From contig NZ_CP019288.1 of assembly GCF_009901525.1 (NCBI RefSeq), positions 4,989,501 through 5,053,500 of the forward strand: DNA of 64,000 nt. Direction: 5' to 3'. Positions 26,715-36,641 of this stretch are shown one piece after another (the stretch's first letter is position 1; every line of letters begins with the position of its first letter). The position numbers and the translations under genes were made by a program. Below the pieces are notes generated by a model, which was given only the letters and a program-made list of their open reading frames with translations, was not told the origin of the DNA and made no database searches. Source of the DNA: Kordia antarctica. GTDB lineage: Bacteria; Bacteroidota; Bacteroidia; Flavobacteriales; Flavobacteriaceae.

Positions 26715-28346
26715 TTATTTAGCTTTCTTTACACGCTTTAACTCTAACAAATTCAATGCATTCATGCCCAAACCAGAAACGTTTTTTTGTGTAAATCGAA
26801 CTACTTGATCGTAATACAAAGGAATTAATGGCGCTTCCGAAATTAACAAAGAATCCATTTTTGTGTACAATTTGGCACGTTTGCTTGCTTCGGTTTCGCG
26901 CAAAGCAGTTTCATACCATTCATCAAACTGTGGATGTTTAAAATGTGTATAATTTGGACCGTTTGGTGTGAAATTCTTACTATAAAATAATGATAAATAA
27001 TTCTCAGCATCAGGATAATCGGCAATCCAGCTCGCTCTAAAAATTGGCAATTCTCCTTTGGAACGTAATTCTCGCAATGTAGAAGCAGGAATTACATTAA
27101 TAGAAGCTTTTATTCCTATTTTTTCTAGCTCTCGCTGAATGTACTCACAGAAATTCAAATACTGTCCGTTGGTTGTGATAGAAACTTCAGGCGATGTATT
27201 TCCTGTTTCTTTTATATATTGAGTTACTAAATTTTTAGCGAGTTCAGGTTCGTAATCAAATCCTTTAATATTGGCAAAACCTGGCAAACCTTTCGGGATA
27301 AAACCATGAATGGCTGGCGTTCCGATTCCGCTTCGTAAATACGTGATCATTTTCTGCCGATCAAAACTATAATTCATCGCTTTGCGTAATAAGTGATGAC
27401 TTGAAACATAAGTGCTATCGCCAATAAAAATCCCTAAATATTCAGTGTTTAAATACGGTCCAGAAATCATGTTGATCCTAGAAGTGTAGGTTTCTCGTAA
27501 TTTTCCAGAAGCATCTAAAATTTCATCTTGATAGGAAGCATCAAGCGAATTCAAAAAATCTAAATTTCCTTGTGCAAACTGTAAAAATTCACTCTGTTTA
27601 TCGGGTAAAAAAGTAATCGCGACAGCTTCTAAATACGGCAACGAATTTCCTTGCGCGTCTTCTTCAAAATAATTCGGATTCTTGCGTAAAACTAATTTTG
27701 TGTTTTCTTCCCAAATCTTAAACTGAAAAGGTCCAGTTCCGATTGGATTCGCTCTAAAATCATTTCCATAATGCTCCACAATTTCTTTCGGAACCACCGA
27801 ACAATATTTCATCGTTAATAAACTCAAAAAAGCAGGAAAAGGTTGTTTCAGGGTAATTTCAAAAGTTTGATTGTCAATTGCTTTGAAACTTTCTACACTT
27901 TTAAAAATCCAGCGTCCGCTAGAAGCTAATTTATCATCTAAAATTCGACCAAAACTATATTCAAAATCGTACGCATTTACGGTTCGCGTATTATCTTTTC
28001 CAAACAATTGGTGTTTGTGAAACTGTATATCATCGCGCAAAGCAAACGTATAAATTAAAGCATCTTCAGAAATACTCCAAGATTTTGAAATAGAAGGAAT
28101 TACGTTTAATTCTGAATCCATTTCAACCAAACCATTAAACAGTTGATGAACTGCCCAAATATTTCGTTGATCTTTCGCGAAAGCAGGATCTAACGACGTA
28201 ATATTTGCATGCTCATTGTAGCGAAAAACTAAATGATCTCTGTTGTCTGAATTACTCTGTTCGCACGAAAAAGAAATCAACAAAAAGCAAAGAATTGATA
28301 GATAACTGATTGCGATTTTAAAATGTTGCATTGTTAATTTTATCAT
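26715..28346 (-). CDS. ABC transporter substrate-binding lipoprotein, family 5 (peptide type)
   Basis: A 543-residue OppA/DppA-like protein. The lipoprotein signal ends LLISFSC (lipid Cys near residue 28 from the start given; the Met five codons later, MQHFK, is an equally good start). SBP_bac_5 hallmarks are ANITSLDPAFAKD, VHQLFNGLVEMDSEL, PSISKSWSISED, NPIGTGPFQFKIWEEN and the late ASWIADYPDAENYLSLFYSKN. It should capture oligopeptides or similar solutes in the periplasm. No permease or ATPase gene is adjacent, so the partner transporter is elsewhere. Confidence 0.92.
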   Translation of the reverse strand: MIKLTMQHFKIAISYLSILCFLLISFSCEQSNSDNRDHLVFRYNEHANITSLDPAFAKDQRNIWAVHQLFNGLVEMDSELNVIPSISKSWSISEDALIYTFALRDDIQFHKHQLFGKDNTRTVNAYDFEYSFGRILDDKLASSGRWIFKSVESFKAIDNQTFEITLKQPFPAFLSLLTMKYCSVVPKEIVEHYGNDFRANPIGTGPFQFKIWEENTKLVLRKNPNYFEEDAQGNSLPYLEAVAITFLPDKQSEFLQFAQGNLDFLNSLDASYQDEILDASGKLRETYTSRINMISGPYLNTEYLGIFIGDSTYVSSHHLLRKAMNYSFDRQKMITYLRSGIGTPAIHGFIPKGLPGFANIKGFDYEPELAKNLVTQYIKETGNTSPEVSITTNGQYLNFCEYIQRELEKIGIKASINVIPASTLRELRSKGELPIFRASWIADYPDAENYLSLFYSKNFTPNGPNYTHFKHPQFDEWYETALRETEASKRAKLYTKMDSLLISEAPLIPLYYDQVVRFTQKNVSGLGMNALNLLELKRVKKAK

Positions 28347-28361
28347 ATTCTGAATTAATTG

Positions 28362-28369
28362 TAAATTTG
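28362..28369 (+). promoter_or_regulatory. Candidate -7 box (TAAATTTG) for mtaB
   Basis: A perfect TAnnTTTG match in the divergent region. No TTG at normal spacing was found. If used, the mtaB mRNA would have a leader of about 150 nt containing the hairpin at 28437-28486. Confidence 0.35.
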
Positions 28370-28436
28370 CAGGCTTATACCGAAAGAATTACGCTTTTTT
28401 TGAGTGAATTTGTAAGGTTTAAAAGTACATAAATAA

Positions 28437-28486
28437 TACCATTTATCAAGTGCATTTTATTCAGTAATTACACTTGACAAATGGTA
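28437..28486 (+). promoter_or_regulatory. Strong hairpin in the mtaB leader region
   Basis: Arms TACCATTTATCAAGTG (28437-28452) and CACTTGACAAATGGTA (28471-28486) pair over 16 positions with one mismatch around an 18-nt loop. No T tract follows, so it is not an ordinary terminator. A small TACC-GCTTT-GGTA stem follows at 28503-28515. Confidence 0.5.
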
Positions 28487-28528
28487 AACTAACACAAATC
28501 GCTACCGCTTTGGTAGAAAAGTACCGAA

Positions 28529-29866
28529 ATGAACGATAGAAAAAAAGTCGCTTTTTACACGTTAGGTTGCAAACTGAATTTCTCAGAAACGTCTACAATT
28601 GCTAGAAATTTTCAAGAGGAAGGTTTTGAAAAAGTAGATTTTTCAGAACACGCAGATATGTATGTTATTAACACATGTAGCGTGACGGAAAACGCGGATA
28701 AACGTTTTAAAACTATTGTAAAACAGGCGCAAAAAATAAATCCTGATGCGTTTGTGGCGGCAGTTGGTTGTTATGCGCAACTGAAACCTGAAGAATTGGC
28801 GGCGGTTGATGGCGTGGATTTGGTGCTTGGCGCGACAGAAAAATTTAAGATTACCGATTATATTAATGACTTAACCAAAAACGACTTCGGCGAAGTGCAT
28901 TCTTGCGAAATAGAAGAAGCAGATTTTTATGTTGGAAGTTACTCCATTGGCGATCGGACACGTGCGTTTTTAAAAGTGCAAGATGGTTGCGATTACAAAT
29001 GTACGTATTGCACAATTCCGTTGGCGAGAGGAATTTCAAGAAGTGATACATTGGAAAATGTATTGAAAAATGCTAAAGAGATTTCTGAGCAAAATATCAA
29101 AGAAATTGTGTTAACTGGCGTAAATATTGGCGATTACGGAAAAGGGGAATTTGGCAACAAAAAACACGAACATACGTTTTTGGAATTAGTCCAAGAATTA
29201 GACAAAATAGAAGGAATTGAACGCTTGCGAATTTCTTCCATTGAGCCAAATTTATTAAAAAATGAAACGATTGATTTCGTATCAAAAAGCAACACATTTG
29301 TTCCACATTTTCACATTCCATTGCAAAGTGGAAGCAATACTTTATTGCGTTTAATGCGTCGTCGTTATATGCGTGAATTGTATGTTGATCGTGTGACGAG
29401 AATAAAAGAAGTCATGCCAAATGCGTGTATTGGCGTGGATGTGATTGTTGGATTTCCTGGCGAAACGGATGAATTATTTTTAGAAACCTATAATTTCTTA
29501 ACCGAATTAGATATTTCATATTTACACGTATTTACATATTCAGAGCGTGAAAACACAGTTGCAGCCGAAATGGAAGCTGTTGTTCCTTTAAACGTTCGTA
29601 AAAAGCGAAGTAAAATGTTACGTGGATTATCTGTCAAACTTCGAAGATCGTTCTACGAAAGTCAACTCGGGAAAACAAAAACGGTTTTATTCGAAGGTGA
29701 AAACAAAGAAGGTTACATTCACGGATTTACTGAAAACTACGTAAAAGTAAAAGCACCTTGGAATCCTGAATTGGTAAATACGTTACAAGAAGTTACACTC
29801 ACAAAAATCGATGACGACGGAATCGTGCGTTTTGATTTCGTTACTGAAATGATTGCTTCGAGCTAA
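28529..29866 (+). CDS. mtaB: tRNA ct6A/t6A37 C2-methylthiotransferase
   Basis: A 445-residue methylthiotransferase, adding a methylthio group to N6-threonylcarbamoyladenosine at tRNA position 37. The UPF0004 domain carries the three auxiliary-cluster cysteines (TLGCKLNFSE, NTCSVTENADKR, AVGCYAQLKPEE), and the radical SAM domain has CDYKCTYC with the following TIPLARG. HIPLQSGS, VGFPGETDE and a C-terminal TRAM-like region are present. Motif spelling (TLGCKLN) favours MtaB over MiaB or RimO. Full-length. Confidence 0.95.
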   Translation: MNDRKKVAFYTLGCKLNFSETSTIARNFQEEGFEKVDFSEHADMYVINTCSVTENADKRFKTIVKQAQKINPDAFVAAVGCYAQLKPEELAAVDGVDLVLGATEKFKITDYINDLTKNDFGEVHSCEIEEADFYVGSYSIGDRTRAFLKVQDGCDYKCTYCTIPLARGISRSDTLENVLKNAKEISEQNIKEIVLTGVNIGDYGKGEFGNKKHEHTFLELVQELDKIEGIERLRISSIEPNLLKNETIDFVSKSNTFVPHFHIPLQSGSNTLLRLMRRRYMRELYVDRVTRIKEVMPNACIGVDVIVGFPGETDELFLETYNFLTELDISYLHVFTYSERENTVAAEMEAVVPLNVRKKRSKMLRGLSVKLRRSFYESQLGKTKTVLFEGENKEGYIHGFTENYVKVKAPWNPELVNTLQEVTLTKIDDDGIVRFDFVTEMIASS

Positions 29867-29931
29867 AATCTTTAAAAATTATTGTAAAGACAGTTGAATA
29901 AGTTTAAATAGGTCATAATTAGCACAATTTT

Positions 29932-30160
29932 TTTCTTTTTCCGCAGTATAGCAGACATGTTTTCGTTCAGAATTCTTTATGTTTCTTGGGATTTATAATA
30001 CTGTTTTTCCACCTAATAGAGCTTAGAAAACTATAATTCAGAAAAATGGTTGCGGTTTTAGTTTTCGATAGAAAAACTAAAAATACCTCTGGAAAAAGTG
30101 CACTTTCTTTTGTTTCTGTTTTCTTTGTGCGAGCAAAGAAAATGAAAATTGAAAGCTGAA
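29932..30160 (+). repeat. Dispersed hairpin repeat, copy 3
   Basis: The most diverged copy, with about 60 bp of extra sequence in the first half. It keeps CCGCAGTATAG, the hairpin GTTTTAGTTTTC-GATA-GAAAAACTAAAAAT, ACCTCTGGAAAAAG, CACTTTCTTTTGTT and CTTTGTGCGAGCAAAG. It sits in the 568-bp gap between mtaB and pyrG. Confidence 0.8.
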
Positions 30161-32069
<1,909 letters not shown>

Positions 32070-32108
32070 AAGCATAATTTGGGTGCTTTTTTGAGTAACA
32101 AAAAAAGA

Positions 32109-32142
32109 AAAAAGGTGTCTACCAGTGTAGATGCCTTTTTGT
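32109..32142 (+). terminator. Terminator between pyrG and yidC
   Basis: Stem AAAAAGGTGTCTAC (32109-32122) and GTAGATGCCTTTTT (32127-32140) with two wobble pairs and a 4-nt loop. It lies only 26 bp before the yidC ATG, so read-through may supply part of yidC expression. Confidence 0.85.
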
Positions 32143-32167
32143 AAGATTAGCATAAATAAACGATTAG

Positions 32168-34090
32168 ATGGAAGAAAACAAGTTTGACTACAAACAATTT
32201 ATAGGATTTGCTCTAATAGCCTTAATTGGAGTTATTTGGTACAATAGTACATTACCTTCGGAAGAAGAACTTGCTGCAGCAAAAGCTGAAAAAGCAAAAA
32301 CGGAACAAGTAATTACGCAAACTACAGATGCTACCAAAGCCGCAGTTATAGAAGAAACTACATTAGATCTTAACGATTCTACGCAATTAGCCAAATATAA
32401 AAGTACTTCTGGTGCGTTTGGTTTCAATGCCGGAAAAGTGTCAATGGATGATGTAACAACGATTGAAAATGAAGTGTTAGCATTGAAAGTTAGTAACAAA
32501 GGTGGGCAAATCGTTGAAGTACATGTAAAAGGGCAAATGGTCAAAGGTCAATTTGAAAAATTAGTAACCTACGATTCACTTCCTGTTTATCTTGTGAAAG
32601 ATGGAAATTCATCATTCGGATTAAACTTTACAACGGCGGAAAATCGTGTTATAAACACAAAAGATCGAGCATTTGAGCCAACATATACTGAAAATGATAG
32701 TACCAAAGTACTTTCGATGAAGCTGAAAGTGGCTGCAGACAAATATTTAGAATACCGTTACGAGATTAAGGATGATTACATGATTGACTTCACCGTACGT
32801 TCGCAAGGACTAAATGGAGTTGTCAATGTAAGTCAGCCAATAAACATGGAATGGAAACTGAAGAGTTTTAGACATGCAAAAAGTGTAACCTACGAAAATC
32901 GGTACACAGATTTACACTACGAATTTGACGAAGGAAATGATAGTTACTTAGGACAAGCAACAGATGAAGAAACCATCAATGATGTTACTTGGTTGGGCTA
33001 CAAACAACACTTTTTCTCATCAATTTTACTAACAGATACGACTTTCAAAAAAGCAACACTTTCTACGGATAACATTGTAGATAGTGAAATGCCAGAGAAA
33101 GATGTAAAATTCTTAAAGCAATTTGGCGCGTCTATTCCGTTAGAATTAAATGGTGGCGAATTAAATTACAATATGAATATGTATCACGGTCCAACGGATT
33201 ACGATACGTTATCAGCTTATGACAGAAACCTTGACGAAATTGTGCCATTAGGTTGGGGAATTTTTGGTTGGATTAACCGTTTCTTCCTAATTCCGTTATT
33301 TGGATTCTTAGGTACATTCTTACCAGCTGGAATCGCAATTGTTGTTATGACAATCTTAGTTCGTTTATTACTTTCGCCAGTTACGTACAAGTCGTATTTA
33401 TCGCAGGCGAAGATGAAAGTAATTCGTCCAGAAATTACTGAAATCAACGAAAAGTACAAGGATGATGCAATGAAAAAGCAGCAAGAAACCATGAAATTAT
33501 ATGGAAAAGCTGGCGTCAGTCCAATGGCAGGTTGTATTCCTGCATTAATGCAAATTCCTGTATTCTACGCGTTATTTATGTTTTTCCCATCGGCGTTTGA
33601 ATTAAGACAAAAAAGTTTCTTGTGGGCAGAAGATTTATCTTCTTATGATACCATTTATCAGTTCCCAGATGGATTCAGTATTCCATTATATGGAGATCAC
33701 ATCAGTTTATTCCCAATCTTAGCTTCGGTTGCTATTTTCTTTTACATGAGAATGACCACAGGACAACAGATGAGTTCTATGCAACAACCTACACAAGAAG
33801 GAATGCCTGACATGAGCAAAATGATGAAATATATGATGTATTTCTCTCCATTAATGATGTTATTCTTCTTCAATAACTACGCAAGTGGATTGAGTTTATA
33901 CTACTTTGTATCGAATTTAATTACAATCGGAATCATGTTAGTCATCAAAAACTACATCATTGATAACGATAAAATTCATGCAAAAATAGAAGAGAACAAA
34001 AAGAAGCCTAAAAAGCAAAACAGGTTCCAAAAGAAAATGCAAACCATGATGGAACAAGCAGAAGCACAGAAAAAAAAGAACGGTAAATAG
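32168..34090 (+). CDS. yidC: Membrane protein insertase YidC
   Basis: A 640-residue Gram-negative YidC. One N-terminal membrane helix (FIGFALIALIGVIWYNSTLP) is followed by a large periplasmic beta domain to about residue 350, then the Oxa1 core with five helices: GWGIFGWINRFFLIPLF, FLPAGIAIVVMTILVRLLL with the conserved Arg, MAGCIPALMQIPVFYALFMFF, SLFPILASVAIFFYM and MMYFSPLMMLFFFNNYASG. The C-terminus is Lys-rich, suited to ribosome contact. It inserts membrane proteins with or without SecYEG. Confidence 0.97.
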   Translation: MEENKFDYKQFIGFALIALIGVIWYNSTLPSEEELAAAKAEKAKTEQVITQTTDATKAAVIEETTLDLNDSTQLAKYKSTSGAFGFNAGKVSMDDVTTIENEVLALKVSNKGGQIVEVHVKGQMVKGQFEKLVTYDSLPVYLVKDGNSSFGLNFTTAENRVINTKDRAFEPTYTENDSTKVLSMKLKVAADKYLEYRYEIKDDYMIDFTVRSQGLNGVVNVSQPINMEWKLKSFRHAKSVTYENRYTDLHYEFDEGNDSYLGQATDEETINDVTWLGYKQHFFSSILLTDTTFKKATLSTDNIVDSEMPEKDVKFLKQFGASIPLELNGGELNYNMNMYHGPTDYDTLSAYDRNLDEIVPLGWGIFGWINRFFLIPLFGFLGTFLPAGIAIVVMTILVRLLLSPVTYKSYLSQAKMKVIRPEITEINEKYKDDAMKKQQETMKLYGKAGVSPMAGCIPALMQIPVFYALFMFFPSAFELRQKSFLWAEDLSSYDTIYQFPDGFSIPLYGDHISLFPILASVAIFFYMRMTTGQQMSSMQQPTQEGMPDMSKMMKYMMYFSPLMMLFFFNNYASGLSLYYFVSNLITIGIMLVIKNYIIDNDKIHAKIEENKKKPKKQNRFQKKMQTMMEQAEAQKKKNGK

Positions 34091-34113
34091 GAATCCGTAG
34101 ATCAAATTATAAT

Positions 34114-34150
34114 AAAAAGCTTCTCAATTTGAGCAGCTTTTTTTTGTTTT
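34114..34150 (+). terminator. Terminator of yidC
   Basis: Stem AAAAAGCTTCTCAA with TTGAGCAGCTTTTT (34114-34146), one internal mismatch, followed by a T tract. Confidence 0.85.
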
Positions 34151-34334
34151 GATGAAAAATAAATAGTATAAAGTAGAAAAAATATTACATAAAACTATGA
34201 TTTAAAGTAAGATTCTTGTAATTTCAACAATAAATATGCTTTAAGTATACAAAAAGGTTTGTATGTGAAAGAAATTCTTGTTGTGCGTAATATTAATAAA
34301 CATCAGAAAATGTATAATTTATTTAAATTGAGCT

Positions 34335-34829
34335 ATGAAACATAAGAATAGAAATTTATTGTTGCTTTTTACATTCCTTTTTCTCGCGGGATGTTTTGCA
34401 GGAAGTAGTGCAGGTCTGAGTAAAATAGATTTGTATCATCATGCAATGATGCGAAGCAATCTTAGAGATAATCCTAAATCGGTACAGTACTTGAAAGAAA
34501 ACAATCTAGATCTATATCATCATGCAATGATGCGAAGCAATCGTAAGGATAATCCTAAATCAGTGCAGTATTTAAAAGAAAACAATCTAGATCTATATCA
34601 TCATGCAATGATGCGTGGCAATCGCAAGGATAATCCTAAATCGGTACAGTATTTAAAAGAAAACAATCTAGATCTATATCATCATGCAATGATGCGTGGC
34701 AATCGAAAGGATAATCCTAAATCGGTGCAATATTTAAAAGAAAACGATCTAGATCTATATCATCACGCAATGATGCGTGGTAATCTTAAAGACAATCCTA
34801 AATCGGTAAGATATTTAAAGGGTAAGTGA
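34335..34829 (+). CDS. Lipoprotein made of five 27-residue DLYHHAMMRGNRKDNPKSV repeats
   Basis: A 164-residue protein with a lipoprotein signal (FTFLFLAGC, lipid Cys20). From residue 32 to the end it consists of five tandem 27-residue units of the form DLYHHAMMR-[SG]N-[LR]-[RK]-DNPKSVQYLKENN-L, the last cut at 25 residues. Each unit carries a His-His pair, a Met-Met pair and several basic residues. No family is recognised. The unit length is near that of helical repeats such as Sel1 or TPR but lacks their consensus. Metal binding through the HHxMM groups is only a possibility. Confidence 0.85.
   Translation: MKHKNRNLLLLFTFLFLAGCFAGSSAGLSKIDLYHHAMMRSNLRDNPKSVQYLKENNLDLYHHAMMRSNRKDNPKSVQYLKENNLDLYHHAMMRGNRKDNPKSVQYLKENNLDLYHHAMMRGNRKDNPKSVQYLKENDLDLYHHAMMRGNLKDNPKSVRYLKGK
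34428..34826 (+). repeat. Five tandem 81-bp coding repeats
   Basis: Units begin at 34428, 34509, 34590, 34671 and 34752. They are near-identical (for example CTATATCATCATGCAATGATG recurs with only third-base changes), which implies recent amplification. Confidence 0.95.
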
Positions 34830-35044
34830 AAAATTATCAAAATGATATCACTAAGTTACTACTTTGTTTCTTGTAAAAAGTAGTATTAAATCGTTTTATA
34901 CCATTTTTAATTTCATTGTTATAAACTTGAGTGCTACTTTTAATAATAGGAAATAGCAGCTAAGTATATTACTTTTTTCTCTGGTAGTATTTTGATAATC
35001 ACCTTGTGAATACCTTAGGCTTGTTTAATAAATGAGAGAAAATT
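34830..35044. other. Intergenic stretch with a weak stem-loop
   Basis: A stem ACTACTTT/AAAAGTAGT at about 34855-34882 follows the repeat lipoprotein gene and could end its transcript, although there is no T tract. Nothing else seen. Confidence 0.4.
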
Positions 35045-35155
35045 ATGAAGTTTCAAGATTTAGAATACGCTTATTCCTCTCACATATTTAAAAATCAACA
35101 TTGGATTACCGATTTCTATGATTCTTTTTCTGAAAAAACAGAAGTAGTTCATTAA
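35045..35155 (+). CDS. Possible 36-residue small protein
   Basis: A short frame MKFQDLEYAYSSHIF... ending SEKTEVVH, preceded by a purine-rich GAGAGAAAATT. Composition is protein-like (aromatic and acidic residues). It could also be the decayed N-terminus of a larger gene; no family is recognised. Confidence 0.3.
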   Translation: MKFQDLEYAYSSHIFKNQHWITDFYDSFSEKTEVVH

Positions 35156-35307
35156 GGAGTATTGACAAAAATCAACAAAAACCTAAGATAAAACTCCTCA
35201 AACCCAAACCATTAAATCATCACAAAAACGTTAAAATATTACTATAAACTCTTTTCGAAACAAAATAATACCTATATTGGTGTTGAAAATAGTTAAAACG
35301 AATACAT

Positions 35308-35547
35308 ATGAAAGCTAATAAAAAAATGAAAGTCTTAAAAGTTCACCAAAAAGAATCATTACTTGGAGGATTTAAAGGTGGTTTAAACCTAAACCACAGA
35401 GTTTCAGATTGTAACGATCCGACATGTAGCTGTTGTGATCACGCAACGCCAGTAGCACCATCTGAGCCATACCAACCACACCAGCCATCTGAACCGTATC
35501 AATCATCTGATCCATATCAGTCGTCTGATCCAACTGGAAGACTTTAA
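35308..35547 (+). CDS. GG-leader peptide with Cys cluster and SEPYQ/SDPYQ repeats
   Basis: A 79-residue peptide. The leader KMKVLKVHQKESLLGG with GG at residues 20-21 (and again at 24-25) resembles Bacteroidota GG-leader precursor peptides. The mature part has four Cys (35, 40, 42, 43; SDCNDPTCSCCDH) and a Pro/Tyr/Ser-rich tail of short repeats (SEPYQPHQP, SEPYQSSDP, YQSSDP). Convergent with, and 94 bp from, the biosynthetic operon on the other strand, so co-transcription with it is excluded. Function unknown; could be a secreted or modified peptide. Confidence 0.6.
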   Translation: MKANKKMKVLKVHQKESLLGGFKGGLNLNHRVSDCNDPTCSCCDHATPVAPSEPYQPHQPSEPYQSSDPYQSSDPTGRL

Positions 35548-35568
35548 GAAAATAAGTATTTTATAACA

Positions 35569-35613
35569 TATATTGACTTCATATAATTCAAATAATTTTA
35601 TGAAGTCAATATA
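35569..35613. terminator. Perfect 15-bp stem between convergent genes
   Basis: TATATTGACTTCATA (35569-35583) and TATGAAGTCAATATA (35599-35613) pair perfectly around a 15-nt loop. It lies between the GG peptide gene and the end of the minus-strand biosynthetic operon; probable bidirectional terminator, though without a long T run. Confidence 0.7.
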
Positions 35614-35641
35614 TCCATGTTTTATTGTGAACGATTTTTTA

Positions 35642-36640
35642 CTACAAACGTAACTTCGTAATTACAGTATCTATTTCCAACATTTCATTAAAACCAGTCT
35701 TTGGTATTTCAATGATGATACTTTCAATTTTGTTGTCAATATACTGTTGCACATAATTTGCAATATCAGTATAACTGCCTACTAAGTACGGAACATCTGA
35801 ATAGCCTTTTACAAAAGGAGTCAAATTATAAATTGAATCTTCTGCCGAATTTTTATAACTTTCATATACTTTTTGTTTCCAAACCGAATTGGATTGTTTG
35901 ATAGAAATCTGCTGTAAAATAGTTCGCTTTCTATCCACTTTACAAAAAGAAGCTAAGACTTCTTGCGCTTCCTCAGAAGTTTCTCGTGCAATAATTCCAA
36001 TATGGTAACTCAGTTTTTTTTCTTTGTTTAAAGAAACATTCGCCAAGCATTCGCCCATTTTAAGTTGCGTCATATTTTTTTTCTCAATCAAACTTTGTGC
36101 AAATTCAGAACTTCCTGCAATATGAAAAACAGGTTGTAATTCTTTAGGCAAAGAACCTTTAAAAACGATATTTTCTAAAGTGTAATATGTTCCTTTAAAC
36201 GAATAGGTTTCATTCTCGTTGGCTGTGAGCAACTCTTGTACAATTGTGATAAATTCATCCAAACGATTGTATTTTTCTTCCTTAGAAAGTGAATCGTTAA
36301 TCTTCAAAGAATCAACGGCTGATCCGCCAGTAATAAAGTTGAGGTAAATTGGTCGTTGGTAAAATGTAGATAAATTATACAAATTTCGAACTACGTACAA
36401 AGGATGCACAAAGCACGGATTTATTGCGATAAACGGAAGCTTAGAAGATTTTGATAATAACTCTTGCGCAAAAAACCACGGATTTATCGGACCTTCAATA
36501 GATTCTGGTAACAAAGTTCCTGAGAAATCTGACGCGTCTGTTTGCTTGATAAAGTCTGTCAAATAATCTGCAAACGATGTTTTTTCTTCAAAAACTGAAT
36601 CGCGCGAAATTCCTAAAAGATTAAATAATTGTACGCTCAT
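35642..36640 (-). CDS. Luciferase-like (LLM) flavin monooxygenase, SsuD type
   Basis: A 332-residue TIM-barrel protein similar to alkanesulfonate monooxygenase-type LLM enzymes: NFITGGSAVDSLKIN near residue 102, the KYNRLDEFITIVQELLT helix near 125, the FKGTYYTLEN strand near 150, and the late YLVGSYTDIANYVQQYID. FMNH2 from a separate reductase would be its cofactor. It begins 1 bp after the adenylating ligase and is the last gene of the minus-strand operon. LLM enzymes of this type occur in assembly-line clusters as tailoring oxygenases; the substrate here is unknown. Confidence 0.85.
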   Translation of the reverse strand: MSVQLFNLLGISRDSVFEEKTSFADYLTDFIKQTDASDFSGTLLPESIEGPINPWFFAQELLSKSSKLPFIAINPCFVHPLYVVRNLYNLSTFYQRPIYLNFITGGSAVDSLKINDSLSKEEKYNRLDEFITIVQELLTANENETYSFKGTYYTLENIVFKGSLPKELQPVFHIAGSSEFAQSLIEKKNMTQLKMGECLANVSLNKEKKLSYHIGIIARETSEEAQEVLASFCKVDRKRTILQQISIKQSNSVWKQKVYESYKNSAEDSIYNLTPFVKGYSDVPYLVGSYTDIANYVQQYIDNKIESIIIEIPKTGFNEMLEIDTVITKLRL

Positions 36641-36641
36641 A

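Noticed and set aside
34428-34826. CRISPR-like regular repeats
   Set aside because: The 81-bp units are contiguous, have no spacers and are in frame within a lipoprotein gene.
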